DNA of 64,000 nt from Planctomycetota bacterium (GCA_008501825.1 QQUA01000005.1:1-64000); one strand, 5' to 3'. Counted from the first letter of the stretch, positions 1-9,342 are shown. Notes: generated from the sequence alone by a model not told the origin. Translations and numbers: made by a program.

Positions 1-69
1 GGCGTTGTCTGCGGGGATTGAGGCATTCCTCTGTTGGGTTGAGGGTAAAAAATAAGCTTTCACCTCGGA

Positions 70-103
70 TGGGGGCTCCGTGTAAGTTGATGGTGAGCCC
101 CCA
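70..103. other. Perfect 9-bp hairpin, role unknown
   Basis: Bases 70-78 pair perfectly with 95-103 (GC-rich arm TGGGGGCTC) around a 16-base loop. No T-tract follows on either strand, so it is not a classical intrinsic terminator. It lies between the left window edge and the first gene and could end an upstream transcript or be part of a structured leader. I do not recognise an RNA family. Confidence 0.4.
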
Positions 104-165
104 AGTCTGGCGGCAGTCCATTTGTAGGCCGGTTTTGGGGTTCGAACCTGGGAGATGTGGAACTT

Positions 166-187
166 CCCCCCCCACCCCCCCCCCCCC
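166..187. repeat. Poly-C tract C8-A-C13
   Basis: Eight C, one A, then thirteen C lie about 30 bases upstream of the first gene's ATG. It is the longest homopolymer run noticed in the window. It could be a slippery, phase-variable spacer between promoter and start codon, or a place where the assembly length is unreliable. Confidence 0.8.
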
Positions 188-218
188 AATTAGCTTCTAA
201 CCGAAGCTGGGAGTAAAA

Positions 219-3194
219 ATGCGCACTTTGGTTCCTCCCGCTCGCCTCGTTGCGGCTTTTTTGTACCCGATTCTGTGGGCTTCCTGTTGGCCGTCTTTAT
301 CCGAAACTGAACAAGGTGGTGCGAATACGAACGCCACTGGTGGGCCTGCCTCCGAAACATTGCAATGCGAGCAAGTGGAATGGGGGCGTTTGGTGGACGC
401 CATGGACCATAGTGGGTCTTGGCTGCAGAAAGATGTTCTGATTTCCCCTCAGCTTCAAGGAGAAGAGGGACGTTTCCACTTCGAAACCCAAGCGGGTCGG
501 GATCGCGCTTTGCTGGTCTTGGAAAGGAGACCGGATCAAGCGGAATGGGCCAGTTTGTGGAACACCGTGCAAACTCAGGTACCGCGGTTGGAATGGCAGC
601 AAGAAGGAGAAGTCCTGGCACGGAATCACGTTCCTCGGGATGCGGTTTTTCGCTTGCATTTTTCCGTTCCCTTGGATTCGAATTCCGTCTCCGAAAGTAG
701 CGTTCGTCTGGTCCTATTAGATCATCCCGAGGTTAACCTTGATGCGGAACTGAAGTTGGAGGAAGGCGGCAAGCGATTGCTGGTGATTCCTCGACTGCTG
801 CCGGAATCTTCCCTGGCTGGGAAGGCGAATCTGGCTTTACAACTGAACCTCGCTTCTGGCACTCGACTTCGGAGCTTGAACGGTTGTGGGCTCAGCGCCA
901 GAAACCTTCCTTCGTCTTCCGTTTCATCCGGGTCCAATTCCCTGTTGTTCCCTTTCCGCTCGGGCCGGCGTGAGGATCCGCAAAGCGGCTTCATGGCCGA
1001 TACGGTCCCGCCGGAATTGATTACGGAGCTGGAAGTTCGTTTGTGGAAAGTTGCGGGAAGCGGGCCTGTAAGAGTGGTTCGTTATCACGTGGACGTTGCC
1101 GGTTGCCGGGGAGTCAAGCCGAAAGTCGGAGATTTGATTGAGGTTGGCGATGCGGATCTATTGGTCCGGCGGGTGTTGGACGACAATTTACCCCAGGGCT
1201 TCCGAGTGGCGGGTACTTTGGTTTCGGGGCAGCTACCGCCGGGGGATTACAGCCATAATCCATTAGCCGGCCTGCTCACCACCGCGTATCGGGAAGTCGA
1301 TCAACCGTGGCAACTTTGTTGGTTGCAATTTCACCCGCAACCCTTGTTCGGCCGGCCGGCCCGGGGTGTCTTACCCTGGAGCACAATCCGGCTTCGTTTC
1401 AGTGAAGCCATGGACCCGGAAGGAGTTAAAAGCCTGTCCAATTTGGTTTTGGCTTCTTACGTGGTGGATGCCAATCCGCAAAATTTGGAGCGCCAATTCG
1501 ATCCTCAAACGGAAGACGTCGGAGGATTTATCGATCGCTTGCCCGGTTTCGTCAATCGAAGCCAACCGGATCAAGCGGGAAGTGGGCGGTTGAAATTCGG
1601 ACTGATCGAAGCCAGTGCCGACGGACGCGAATTCACTTTGACTCCCTTGGCCGGATTGGCGGATTCCCATGGCGAAGGTTTGCAGATGAACCTTTGTTTG
1701 GCTTTGCGCGACGGGCCGGAGGGACTTCGCGACCTAGCCGGCAACCCGCTGGCTTTTGAAGATTTCGTGGCTGGCAACCCGGGCCAAGCGGAACGCATCC
1801 AATTCGCGCCTTTGCCTCAATGGCCCCAGGATCGTTATTACGCCCTGCGGTTTCAAAGTCCCGACGAGGACCACGACGGGTTTGCTGAATTTGCCGGCCA
1901 GCTTCATTACCAGCCCGGTTCGGTCCAAGGGCGGGCTTGGCAACGATTTTCTCGGATCGCCGACCCCGGCAATCCTTACATCGGTCAGCGAGCGGCTTTT
2001 CCCGGTGGCATTCAAACACCGTTGTCTCCTGCCGGAGCGGTGCAAATGTCGGTTTTGGGCTACCATCATTTAGGCTTTGGCTTTGACGATCCTCAATCTC
2101 TAAACCTCGACGTAGAGGGTTTGAATTGGTCACCATTCCAAGGGCAAGTGCTCCAGGAGGATTTCCAACGGTTCGGGATCGCTTTGGCTCACTCCAATAG
2201 TTTTCCTGACGATGTCATCGATCCTCTTGGTGGCATTCCGCTTGCGCCTTTGAGCGGTCTGCGAATCGATATTCCCTTTGAGGAAAATGTGCTGGGATTC
2301 CCAGAAGGCCAGGAGACTGAGGTCTACGACGGCCACTACTCCGTCCGCCCGGGGGATCTATTCCAAACCCCAGGTGGAACCGCCATGATGCCCTGGCCGT
2401 CTTTTCAGCAAAGTTTTACTTGGAGAGACACCGGCCTTCCCTCCGAATGGACCGGCGGCCACCGCGGTCTGGGAGTACCTCCCCAAGTTACCGGCCAACC
2501 TCCGGTCTACGCCGCTGGAGAAGTTCCCAGCATTGGCATGCCCCTGCTGATGCATTTCCGTTGCTATCCGGAAGGCAATCTGTTCGGCCAAAACGGGTTC
2601 CAAACTCAATTGATGAGTTCGAGTTCGGCTTTGCCAGCGTTTCGGGTTTTCTCCGCCGGTGGCCGGGACCCCGGGGGGAATTGGCATTGGGTGGTTCCGG
2701 ACGTTCCCGGTACCGGAGGAGTCCAACCCAATGGTGGATACCATTCCGTCACCGGAGCCAAGACTCGTCCTAACGGACCGGAACTTTATTGGGCTCAAAT
2801 CGACTTTGCCGTTCGAGTTTCTCGAGCCTACAGCCATTGGTTTTCTCTGGGCGGCTTGATGGCGGACAGTCGTGGCTACCTTTTGGAAACCGGTCTTCAA
2901 GCTCATGACGGCCAAGTTCAAGTGGAGTTTCGCGGAAGCTCCGGTTTGGATGTGAGTCACTGTCCACCGGGAACCGGCATTTTGTTCGAGGCCGAAGGTG
3001 CATTCGATCCTTATGGTGACGGCCTGGCTTGTGGATCGGATACCTTGCAAACACCCTCTGCGTGGACTTCGAATTTAGAAGATCTAGCTGGAACGGCTCA
3101 ATTCTTGCAAATTCGGTTGACCTTCCTCACTGATCCGGCCACCGGAGTCGAACCGGCGTTGGATGCCATGGGTTTCGTGGCTCAGGTGCAGTGA
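219..3194 (+). CDS. Large secreted protein with SbsA/Big_5 Ig-like domains
   Basis: A 991-residue protein of unknown function. Residues 1-25 form a signal peptide (hydrophobic core LVAAFLYPILWAS, then Cys23; the lipobox is poor, so lipidation is doubtful). Two stretches resemble SbsA-type bacterial Ig-like domains: around residue 134 (FRLHFSVPLDSNSV) and around residue 386 (IRLRFSEAMDPEGV), both with the usual 'F S x P/A M/L D' core. The rest is beta-rich and rich in Gly, Pro and Asn, as expected for a cell-surface protein. The ATG at 219 fits because the signal sequence begins there. It stands alone; the next gene is on the opposite strand. A structural or adhesive surface role is inference. 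Confidence 0.75.
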   Translation: MRTLVPPARLVAAFLYPILWASCWPSLSETEQGGANTNATGGPASETLQCEQVEWGRLVDAMDHSGSWLQKDVLISPQLQGEEGRFHFETQAGRDRALLVLERRPDQAEWASLWNTVQTQVPRLEWQQEGEVLARNHVPRDAVFRLHFSVPLDSNSVSESSVRLVLLDHPEVNLDAELKLEEGGKRLLVIPRLLPESSLAGKANLALQLNLASGTRLRSLNGCGLSARNLPSSSVSSGSNSLLFPFRSGRREDPQSGFMADTVPPELITELEVRLWKVAGSGPVRVVRYHVDVAGCRGVKPKVGDLIEVGDADLLVRRVLDDNLPQGFRVAGTLVSGQLPPGDYSHNPLAGLLTTAYREVDQPWQLCWLQFHPQPLFGRPARGVLPWSTIRLRFSEAMDPEGVKSLSNLVLASYVVDANPQNLERQFDPQTEDVGGFIDRLPGFVNRSQPDQAGSGRLKFGLIEASADGREFTLTPLAGLADSHGEGLQMNLCLALRDGPEGLRDLAGNPLAFEDFVAGNPGQAERIQFAPLPQWPQDRYYALRFQSPDEDHDGFAEFAGQLHYQPGSVQGRAWQRFSRIADPGNPYIGQRAAFPGGIQTPLSPAGAVQMSVLGYHHLGFGFDDPQSLNLDVEGLNWSPFQGQVLQEDFQRFGIALAHSNSFPDDVIDPLGGIPLAPLSGLRIDIPFEENVLGFPEGQETEVYDGHYSVRPGDLFQTPGGTAMMPWPSFQQSFTWRDTGLPSEWTGGHRGLGVPPQVTGQPPVYAAGEVPSIGMPLLMHFRCYPEGNLFGQNGFQTQLMSSSSALPAFRVFSAGGRDPGGNWHWVVPDVPGTGGVQPNGGYHSVTGAKTRPNGPELYWAQIDFAVRVSRAYSHWFSLGGLMADSRGYLLETGLQAHDGQVQVEFRGSSGLDVSHCPPGTGILFEAEGAFDPYGDGLACGSDTLQTPSAWTSNLEDLAGTAQFLQIRLTFLTDPATGVEPALDAMGFVAQVQ

Positions 3195-3256
3195 ATCCGC
3201 GCCCATCTGTGCAACTCGAAACCGGTGACATCGTTCGCCGGTTTCGAGCGCTGGCG

Positions 3257-3760
3257 TCAGTCGGAAGACTTCGGCAATAATCGCGGTGGCATAAGCCAGC
3301 GCAGGTTGCCTTCGCCGAAATGGACTTCGGACCAATCGTCCACCGCGAAATCAATCGACAGGATGGCAGCAGTGGGAACGGTGATGAATCCGCCACCGAT
3401 GAATCGGGATGCCAACTCGGACCAAGTGGGTTGGTGACCGACCAGCATCAGGCTTTGGGTCGAATGGGCCTGGGCTTGCACCAGGGCTAGGACTTCTTCA
3501 GCGGTGGTTTCATAAAGGGCTTCCAAAACTTCCACCTGAGCCGGCCAGGAGCCGGCTTGGACGGCGAGTTCCGCCGTATGCCGGGCTCGGATGGCGCTGG
3601 AGCTAAGAATCCGATCCGGAGCTTGTTGGATGTCCCTTAGCCATCGGCCCATGGCTTTGGCCGCATGGATCCCACGGTCCTTCAGAGGGCGATTATGGTC
3701 GCTTTCGTACTCGGCGTGCCAATCCGATTTGCCGTGTCGGAAGAGGAGTAATCGCTTCAT
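3257..3760 (-). CDS. SixA-like histidine phosphatase
   Basis: A 167-residue member of the histidine phosphatase (phosphoglycerate-mutase-like) superfamily closest in look to SixA, which removes phosphate from phosphohistidine. The catalytic RHGK motif is at residues 8-11. The downstream SSSAIRARHTAE segment and the second histidine in LVGHQPTW, both typical of the SixA group, are present. There is no signal peptide, so it should act in the cytoplasm. Length matches SixA (about 160). It is convergent with the preceding large gene and divergent from the GntR operon. The true substrate could be a phosphohistidine protein or a small molecule. Confidence 0.85.
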   Translation of the reverse strand: MKRLLLFRHGKSDWHAEYESDHNRPLKDRGIHAAKAMGRWLRDIQQAPDRILSSSAIRARHTAELAVQAGSWPAQVEVLEALYETTAEEVLALVQAQAHSTQSLMLVGHQPTWSELASRFIGGGFITVPTAAILSIDFAVDDWSEVHFGEGNLRWLMPPRLLPKSSD

Positions 3761-3820
3761 GCGGGCGAAACCCTAACAGTTCCTAGGCCCGGCCTCCGTC
3801 AGCCGGGGTAGAAAAAGGGC

Positions 3821-3856
3821 TTGTATAAAAGTTATAGTGTTATATAACTTTTAAGC
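3821..3856 (+). promoter_or_regulatory. Promoter and palindromic operator of the GntR-ABC operon
   Basis: A perfect 10-bp inverted repeat, AAAAGTTATA (3827-3836) and TATAACTTTT (3843-3852), is separated by 6 bases. A plausible promoter overlaps it: -35 TTGTAT (3821-3826), 16-base spacer, -10 TATAAC (3843-3848). Transcription would then start at about 3855-3857, where the GTG start codon of the regulator lies, so the mRNA is probably leaderless. An operator covering the -10 fits autorepression, as known for YtrA-type GntR regulators. Confidence 0.75.
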
Positions 3857-4273
3857 GTGACCCTCACCCTTCGCATCCGCCCCGGCGACCCGCTGCCGAT
3901 CTACCGCCAGATCTACCGTCAGGTGGTTGCAGCCATTGCCGGCGGCCGACTGCGCCCGGGCGACCAGATGCCGGGACAAAGGGAGCTCGCTGAAACCCTT
4001 GTCATTGCTCCGCTTACGGTCAAGCGTGCGTACGACGAATTGGAGCGCGACGGCTACGTGGAGGGTCATCGGGGGCGGGGGACTTTCGTTCGGGATCGGC
4101 AACCGGGCTTTAGCCGTCCGGAAGCGGTCGAAGCCTTGCGGGCGGAGGTCCGGGCGCTTCTGAATCAAGTGTGGTTGGCTGGCATTCCATGGTCCGAATT
4201 GCTCGCCCTGCTGGAAGAAGAACAGGTCCGATTGGACCGGGAACAACGAGACTCGTTGGAGAAAGGTCGATGA
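3857..4273 (+). CDS. GntR-family (YtrA subfamily) transcriptional regulator
   Basis: A 138-residue regulator. Residues 1-75 are a GntR winged helix (LPIYRQIYRQVVAAIAGGRL, then MPGQRELAETL and the wing GHRGRGTFVRD). Only a short helical C-terminal tail follows, which is the YtrA layout, without a metabolite-binding domain. The GTG start at 3857 is chosen because the family sequence starts there. No Shine-Dalgarno is possible, since the operator ends 4 bases upstream. It overlaps the ABC ATPase gene by ATGA. Such regulators normally repress their own operon of ABC exporter genes, and respond to cell-wall-active compounds in Bacillus; the signal here is unknown. Confidence 0.9.
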   Translation: MTLTLRIRPGDPLPIYRQIYRQVVAAIAGGRLRPGDQMPGQRELAETLVIAPLTVKRAYDELERDGYVEGHRGRGTFVRDRQPGFSRPEAVEALRAEVRALLNQVWLAGIPWSELLALLEEEQVRLDREQRDSLEKGR

Positions 4274-5169
4274 ATTGCTTAGAAGTTCGCAACCTGTATC
4301 GCAAATACCATCCCAAGGAAAACTGGGCCCTGCGCGGGGTCGACCTGCAAATGAAGCCGGGCGAAGTCCTGGGATTGTTGGGGCCCAACGGTGCCGGCAA
4401 GACCACTTTGATTCGCCTGCTCCTGGGAATGCTGCAACCTCACCAGGGAAAGGTCAGGGTGTTCGGGCAAGATCCTTGCCGGGAGCCGGTTTCGGTTCGG
4501 CGGCGAATGGGCTACGTCGCCGAAGACCAAATCTTGCCGGGGACTTTGAAAGTGGTGGAAGTCTTGCACATCTTTCGCGAGCTCTATCCCACCTGGGACC
4601 GGGATTACGAGGCGGAACTTTTGGACCGCTTCCAACTACCTTTGGGAAAGTTGGTCAGCGGTTTGAGCAAGGGCTTGGCCCGTCGATTGGCGCTGTTGGT
4701 GGCCCTGGCTCACCGGCCGGAGATCCTGGTGCTGGACGAACCTGCCGGAGGTTTGGACCCTGCGGCGCGCCGCGAATTTTTGGAAATCGCTTTGACTCTG
4801 TTGCACGAGGCTTCGACCACCGTGCTCTTTTCTTCCCATCTCCTGGATGACGTCGAGCGATTGGCCGGACGAATTGCCTTCCTGCGCCGGGGATCCTTGG
4901 TTTTGGATCGTCCTCTGACCGAAATTCAAGAAGGCTTTTCTCTACTGACAGTGCCGAGCGATTCGGATCGTCCGCCGGCGTCTCTTAAAACCTTGCCGGA
5001 GCCGCTATCTCTCCGCCGCCGAGGAGGGGATTGGCTTGCCATTCTGCCGATCGCCGTGGAAACCTGGCAGGAGAACTTCGCCGAGGCGGAATCCTTTCAA
5101 CAGGCGGCCGTCAGCCCGGTGGCCTTGGAAGATCTGTTTATTGAGTTCGTGGAAGGAGGCAAGGGATGA
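4270..5169 (+). CDS. ABC transporter ATP-binding protein (YtrB-like)
   Basis: A 299-residue ATPase with Walker A GPNGAGKTT (38-46), signature LSKGLARR (about 131) and Walker B ILVLDEP (about 151). It is an ABC-2 type exporter nucleotide-binding subunit. The open frame extends upstream, but the ATG at 4270 starts the recognisable MNCLEVRNLYRKY and overlaps the regulator's stop (ATGA), so it is the start. The C-terminal about 80 residues are a divergent extension as in other drug- or lipid-type ATPases. It overlaps the permease gene by another ATGA, so all three genes are translationally coupled. Confidence 0.92.
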   Translation: MNCLEVRNLYRKYHPKENWALRGVDLQMKPGEVLGLLGPNGAGKTTLIRLLLGMLQPHQGKVRVFGQDPCREPVSVRRRMGYVAEDQILPGTLKVVEVLHIFRELYPTWDRDYEAELLDRFQLPLGKLVSGLSKGLARRLALLVALAHRPEILVLDEPAGGLDPAARREFLEIALTLLHEASTTVLFSSHLLDDVERLAGRIAFLRRGSLVLDRPLTEIQEGFSLLTVPSDSDRPPASLKTLPEPLSLRRRGGDWLAILPIAVETWQENFAEAESFQQAAVSPVALEDLFIEFVEGGKG

Positions 5170-6989
5170 AAGTCCTCTTTCGAAACGACCCGGCGATTCG
5201 GAGGTTGCCGATCTACTTTGTTTTGAGTCTTTTTTTCAGTCCGCTTCAGGCATGGTTCGGATTGAAGATGGTTGGCGGACCTATGGATGACAGCGTTTTA
5301 TTGCAAAGCCTGTTGCTGCGTAACTTTTTCATGATGGCCGTCTTCATTCCGTGGATGTCTCTTTGGGCCAGCATCGGATTCTTCTATAGGGCACAGCCGT
5401 GGCTGCTTGCCCTACCGGTCAGAAACATCGACTTACTGCGAAGCCGGCTTAGTGCCCAATTCATCGCCTTGGGGCTACCGGTTTTGACTGCCTTTGTTTC
5501 TTTCCGGCTTATCCTGCCCATTGAGGCTACACCTTGGATCCACGATGTGGCGGTCAACTTGTTTGGAAGCTTGAGTTGCTTTTTGGTGCTTTCCCAAGAT
5601 CGTGCCGGGAATGATCATCGCGCGCCTTACGGGGAAGCCCTCTGGCCTTGGATAGTCGCGGCGATCACATTGTTGACTGCCAGCATGATGGTACCCGGAC
5701 CTTGGCTTGGCCTGATTTTCCTGGCGGTGGCTTGGTGGCGTTTCCAGGCCTTAAAAAAGCAATTACTGCCGGCGGCTCAGTTGCAGTGTTTGCACAGGAG
5801 ATCGGCGAAGAAGAAGGAAAGTCGTGCGGCCGCTGGCGAGTTCAGAGGGGAACGCCTGGACGGGGGAAAAATCCTGCGCCGCTACTTGCGCCGGCACACG
5901 ATTTACTATCCGGTCTTCGTCATAGAATGCGTGGCCATTTTGCTGTTTGCCTTCCTCTTTTTCGTTCGGGGCGGCTTCGCCACCCACGTCATCTTTCTGT
6001 ACTGGTTCCTTGGCTTTACCGCACTGATGGGGTTGAACTTGAGGCGGAAAGTCGGTTTTTGGCCTTTGGATCCGCGGAAAATTGCCGATTCGGTGTTGCT
6101 ACCTCCTTTGCTGTGCTTCGTGCTGGCCTTCCTGCTTGCCATGCTTGTCGGAGTGGATCGCGGCCGAATGGCTTTGCCTCGAGTGGATACCGAGATCATT
6201 CGAGTGAAGCAAAAGGATGGAAAGGATAAGTTCTTCGATCAAATTGTGATCCCAGGCGGTTTTCGCAAATTTTGCTTGCCCGGAACCGTTGCCGAAATCA
6301 AAAGCCCTTGGGGGGAAAGTGTTCAGCCGAAAGTCACTTCGTTGATTCCAGGATTGTTGGGCTCCTACAACCCATATGAAGTTTATCTCGGGGCCAGTCG
6401 AGATTTCCTTGCCTGGCAGGGAGCCCGCGCAGTGAGTGAAATTCATGGTGTTTCCGTGAATTACAAGCAATTTGCCACTGACCACGTTGAAATTAAATCT
6501 TGGGGAGAAGCTCGATTTCTCGATACGGCTTTCGAAGTAGAACACTTGCTCCCGAAGATCAATTCGCAAATCTGGTTCAGCAGTCGCCAGGCGGCTTTGC
6601 TGGCGGTCTACTTGATGGGTTGGTTCGGAACCATTTATCTCCTGTGGTTCCGTAATCGTCCGCCGGCCGATCGGAACAAAATGGTGCTGTATTTCGTTCC
6701 CTGGATCGTGCTGGCTTCCTTTTGGATCCTTGTGGCCTGGGCCAATTTCCAAATCATCGGAGGCGAGCCGGGCAGCGCGGCTGCCATGCTGGTAGATTTC
6801 CCCTTCTTGGTCAGCGAATTCCTGTTTCCTGAAAATCGGATTCTAGCCTGGCTGATCTTGATTTTGATTTCTGCCCTTGGTTATCGCACCTTAAGGGAAC
6901 GCTTCGCTGGTTTAGAAGTACCCCCTTCCGGCGGACCTCACGCCGCTGCATTGAATAAGGGAATCCTGGCTTCGTATATGAAGATTTGA
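5166..6989 (+). CDS. ABC-2-like permease with a large extracytoplasmic domain
   Basis: A 607-residue membrane protein that starts inside the stop of the ATPase gene (ATGA). Hydrophobic segments fill residues 15-200 and 245-335. A soluble stretch of roughly 130 residues (about 340-475), containing basic and beta-rich sequence, follows. Two or three more membrane spans lie near the C-terminus. The arrangement matches permeases of GntR-associated ABC systems, where part of the protein lies outside the membrane. The substrate cannot be read from sequence. The gene ends just before a strong hairpin at 6998-7025. Confidence 0.8.
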   Translation: MKVLFRNDPAIRRLPIYFVLSLFFSPLQAWFGLKMVGGPMDDSVLLQSLLLRNFFMMAVFIPWMSLWASIGFFYRAQPWLLALPVRNIDLLRSRLSAQFIALGLPVLTAFVSFRLILPIEATPWIHDVAVNLFGSLSCFLVLSQDRAGNDHRAPYGEALWPWIVAAITLLTASMMVPGPWLGLIFLAVAWWRFQALKKQLLPAAQLQCLHRRSAKKKESRAAAGEFRGERLDGGKILRRYLRRHTIYYPVFVIECVAILLFAFLFFVRGGFATHVIFLYWFLGFTALMGLNLRRKVGFWPLDPRKIADSVLLPPLLCFVLAFLLAMLVGVDRGRMALPRVDTEIIRVKQKDGKDKFFDQIVIPGGFRKFCLPGTVAEIKSPWGESVQPKVTSLIPGLLGSYNPYEVYLGASRDFLAWQGARAVSEIHGVSVNYKQFATDHVEIKSWGEARFLDTAFEVEHLLPKINSQIWFSSRQAALLAVYLMGWFGTIYLLWFRNRPPADRNKMVLYFVPWIVLASFWILVAWANFQIIGGEPGSAAAMLVDFPFLVSEFLFPENRILAWLILILISALGYRTLRERFAGLEVPPSGGPHAAALNKGILASYMKI

Positions 6990-6997
6990 TCGTGCTT

Positions 6998-7025
6998 GAG
7001 GAGGGGAACCCGAGTTCCCCTCCTC
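6998..7025. terminator. Hairpin between convergent genes
   Basis: A perfect 12-bp stem, GAGGAGGGGAAC (6998-7009) with GTTCCCCTCCTC (7014-7025), has a 4-base loop. It sits between the stop at 6989 (+) and the stop at 7041 (-) and can serve both strands. No long T-run follows, so it may need factor help or act as an mRNA 3'-end stabiliser. Confidence 0.7.
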
Positions 7026-7040
7026 TTCGATGGGATCGGA

Positions 7041-8333
7041 TCAGGGAAGTATGGTCAGGATTTTTTCTTCCCCGAGGATTTTCAGACCGGAAACCGAATC
7101 CAGGACGCCGGCGGTGATGCCGACGGTGGTGTTGGCCGGCAAGGCTCCCGGGGCAAAGGACTTGGTCAAGGTAAAGTAACCGCCGTCATCGCAGCTTCCG
7201 CTGGCCAGGATACGAGGCGGCTGCAATGGGGAACCATTCAAAGACGTCATCAAAACAGCGGCTTGCTCTCCGGCCAGTCCGTGAGCCGCGACTTCAATGG
7301 TGGCGCCGATGGCTGAGGAGGCTTGATGCGGGAACATCGTGGTTCGATGCAAAGTATCGTTCAATGCGATGGCCGAAGTGACCGGAGTGAAAAAGCCGCC
7401 AAAGCCGCTTTGGATTAGGGTAAGAGTGCCGGTACTGAGGTCCAATCGTTCCCACGCCGTGCTGGTAATGGCACCGGTCATGTGCAGATGACCATGTTGG
7501 CGGTCGTACCAGACGTCATTGAGGCTATGGTTCGGGCCTCCCGGAACCGGCATGGCGGTGCCGTTATTGGTGTCATACTGAAACAGCGCAGCGACATCTC
7601 CTGAAAACAGAAAGGTGGAGACGTACAAAACCCCGTTTTCATCGTGGTCAATTCCGGTCGGACAAGTCGGCCAGCCATTGGCCAAACCGTCGAAGATGAC
7701 CGTACCCGGTCCGGGTCCGAGCTCCAAGTCGTATTCTTGAATGACTGAACCTGGCAGGCCGGCGGTGCTGCAACTTACGGTCCACATGAGATTTCGCTCT
7801 CGGTCTACGGTGAGCGAATTCCAGGCACCTTGACCTGCAACTTGAGTATCCCATAGCGTCAAGGCGCCGCTGTTCCGGTCTACCCGCCAAATGGTTTCCA
7901 AATCGTGAATGAAAATATTGCCGTCTCGATCGAAAACGGAAGAACTCAAGGAGTAAGTACTTCCTGTATCTACCAGTGGAATCAGAGCTTGAACCGCATT
8001 GCCATTCAATTCGATTCGAAAGAGTACGCCAGCGGTTCCCACGTTGTCGGAGCCCACGGCGTAAAGATCCCCGGTTACCGGATCCAAGATTCCGCCATTG
8101 AAGTCCCGGCGGTTAGCGGGTAATCCGGTAACCGGAACAGCTACCCCGCTGCCGCCTATTACGTCAATGAACTCGATTCCTGGGGCTTGATTGGATTGGC
8201 TGAAGCGAACACCTTGGCCAGGAGGAACTTGTGCATGCAAGCGATTTTCCACGGCCGTTGAGGCGAACACAACGAACAGAAGGGTGGGGAGGGTGTTTTT
8301 CACCTGGGCTGTCAAATTTGAGGAATGTTTCAC
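7041..8333 (-). CDS. Secreted beta-propeller-like protein with shared C-terminal module
   Basis: A 430-residue protein whose first about 35 residues are a signal peptide ending at HAQ. The middle has repeated strands with phrases such as NGGILDPVTGDLYAVGSDN, VFDRDGNIFIHD and DHDENGVLYVST, typical of NHL/SMP-type propellers. The last about 85 residues (from IEVAAHGLAGEQAAVL to KILTILP) form a separate Ig-like beta module seen at the ends of other secreted proteins in this window. No catalytic motif was seen. It is convergent with the ABC permease and divergent from the methyltransferase. Function unknown. Confidence 0.75.
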   Translation of the reverse strand: MKHSSNLTAQVKNTLPTLLFVVFASTAVENRLHAQVPPGQGVRFSQSNQAPGIEFIDVIGGSGVAVPVTGLPANRRDFNGGILDPVTGDLYAVGSDNVGTAGVLFRIELNGNAVQALIPLVDTGSTYSLSSSVFDRDGNIFIHDLETIWRVDRNSGALTLWDTQVAGQGAWNSLTVDRERNLMWTVSCSTAGLPGSVIQEYDLELGPGPGTVIFDGLANGWPTCPTGIDHDENGVLYVSTFLFSGDVAALFQYDTNNGTAMPVPGGPNHSLNDVWYDRQHGHLHMTGAITSTAWERLDLSTGTLTLIQSGFGGFFTPVTSAIALNDTLHRTTMFPHQASSAIGATIEVAAHGLAGEQAAVLMTSLNGSPLQPPRILASGSCDDGGYFTLTKSFAPGALPANTTVGITAGVLDSVSGLKILGEEKILTILP

Positions 8334-8478
8334 CAGAATGGAGTTTCAGCCTATCCCGTGAGATTCAAATTCCAAAGCTGGGAACTTGCTTTCGGCAGAT
8401 AAAATTCATCTTGAAATTTAATTTTTTCCGTTCCGGATCAAGAAAATTTCCGGTGAAGAAAAGCTAAACTTGCCGGCC

Positions 8479-9261
8479 ATGAGTCAAAATTTCGGAGCCG
8501 CGGCCGTGGATTTTGCCGAGCACCGTGCCGGTTATCCCGAGGTTTTCTTTGAACGCCTGGAAACCTATTGTGGAAGTTTTTTTGGTAAGAGAGTCTTGGA
8601 TCTTGGAGCGGGTACCGGGTTGCTGGGGCAGGGATTGGCCAGCCGCGGTGCACGACTCCTAGGGATCGAACCGGATTTGCGTTTACTCGTGCAGGGAAAG
8701 CGTTTACAGGAGCAACGCGGCCGCTCTTGGCCGGCATGCGTAGGGATCGGTGAGCTTCTGCCGGTGAAGAATCAGAGCTTCGACTGGGTGGCGGCTGGTC
8801 AATGTTGGCATTGGCTGAACGGCGATCTTGCGGCCAGGGAAGCGGCTCGAGTTCTTGTCCCCGGAGGAAGAATCGTGGTGGCTCATTTCGATTGGCTGCC
8901 GGTTGCCGGCAGCGTGGTCGAGGCAACGGAAGCCTTGATCTTGCGCCACAATCCGACTTGGTCCCTCGGAGGAGGCAATGGATTTCACTACGAATCCATG
9001 GAGGATCTTCGCAGCGCAGGTTTCCGTGGCTTTGAGACCTTCTCCTTGGAGGTAGACGTGCCTTACTCTCCGAATCACTGGCGCGGCCGGATTCGCGGGA
9101 GCGCCGGAATCGGCGCCAGTTTGGCTCCAGACCAAGTCCAAGCCTTTGATCGGGAACTGGCCGCTTTATTGGCTGCCCGCTTTCCGGAGGACCCGTTGCT
9201 CATTCCCCATCGTTTATTCGGTTTATTCGCATGGCTGGCCCAGTCGCCGGGCCAAGCTTGA
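8479..9261 (+). CDS. Class I SAM-dependent methyltransferase
   Basis: A 260-residue cytoplasmic methyltransferase of the Methyltransf_11/25 type. Motif I VLDLGAGTG is at residues 39-47 and the acidic ribose-binding segment GIEPD at 62-66. The post-I segment with WVAAGQCWHWLN resembles the YcgJ/ubiE-like group that methylates small molecules. The ATG at 8479 is preferred to an in-frame TTG nine bases upstream, because MSQNFGAAAVDF matches the usual N-terminus (FSxxAxxY). Upstream bases 8395-8460 are AT-rich and probably hold the promoter. The substrate is unknown. Confidence 0.85.
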   Translation: MSQNFGAAAVDFAEHRAGYPEVFFERLETYCGSFFGKRVLDLGAGTGLLGQGLASRGARLLGIEPDLRLLVQGKRLQEQRGRSWPACVGIGELLPVKNQSFDWVAAGQCWHWLNGDLAAREAARVLVPGGRIVVAHFDWLPVAGSVVEATEALILRHNPTWSLGGGNGFHYESMEDLRSAGFRGFETFSLEVDVPYSPNHWRGRIRGSAGIGASLAPDQVQAFDRELAALLAARFPEDPLLIPHRLFGLFAWLAQSPGQA

Positions 9262-9342
9262 AAGCGATCGCCCTGACCGCTGCCACCAACCTGATTTTCC
9301 GTCCCAAGGAGGTTTCTGGGGCGAAGCTATGATGGTGAGAGC

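Noticed and set aside
139-148. GGTTCGAACC looked like a tRNA T-loop
   Set aside because: No acceptor, D or anticodon arms can be folded around it, and no CCA-adjacent stem is present.
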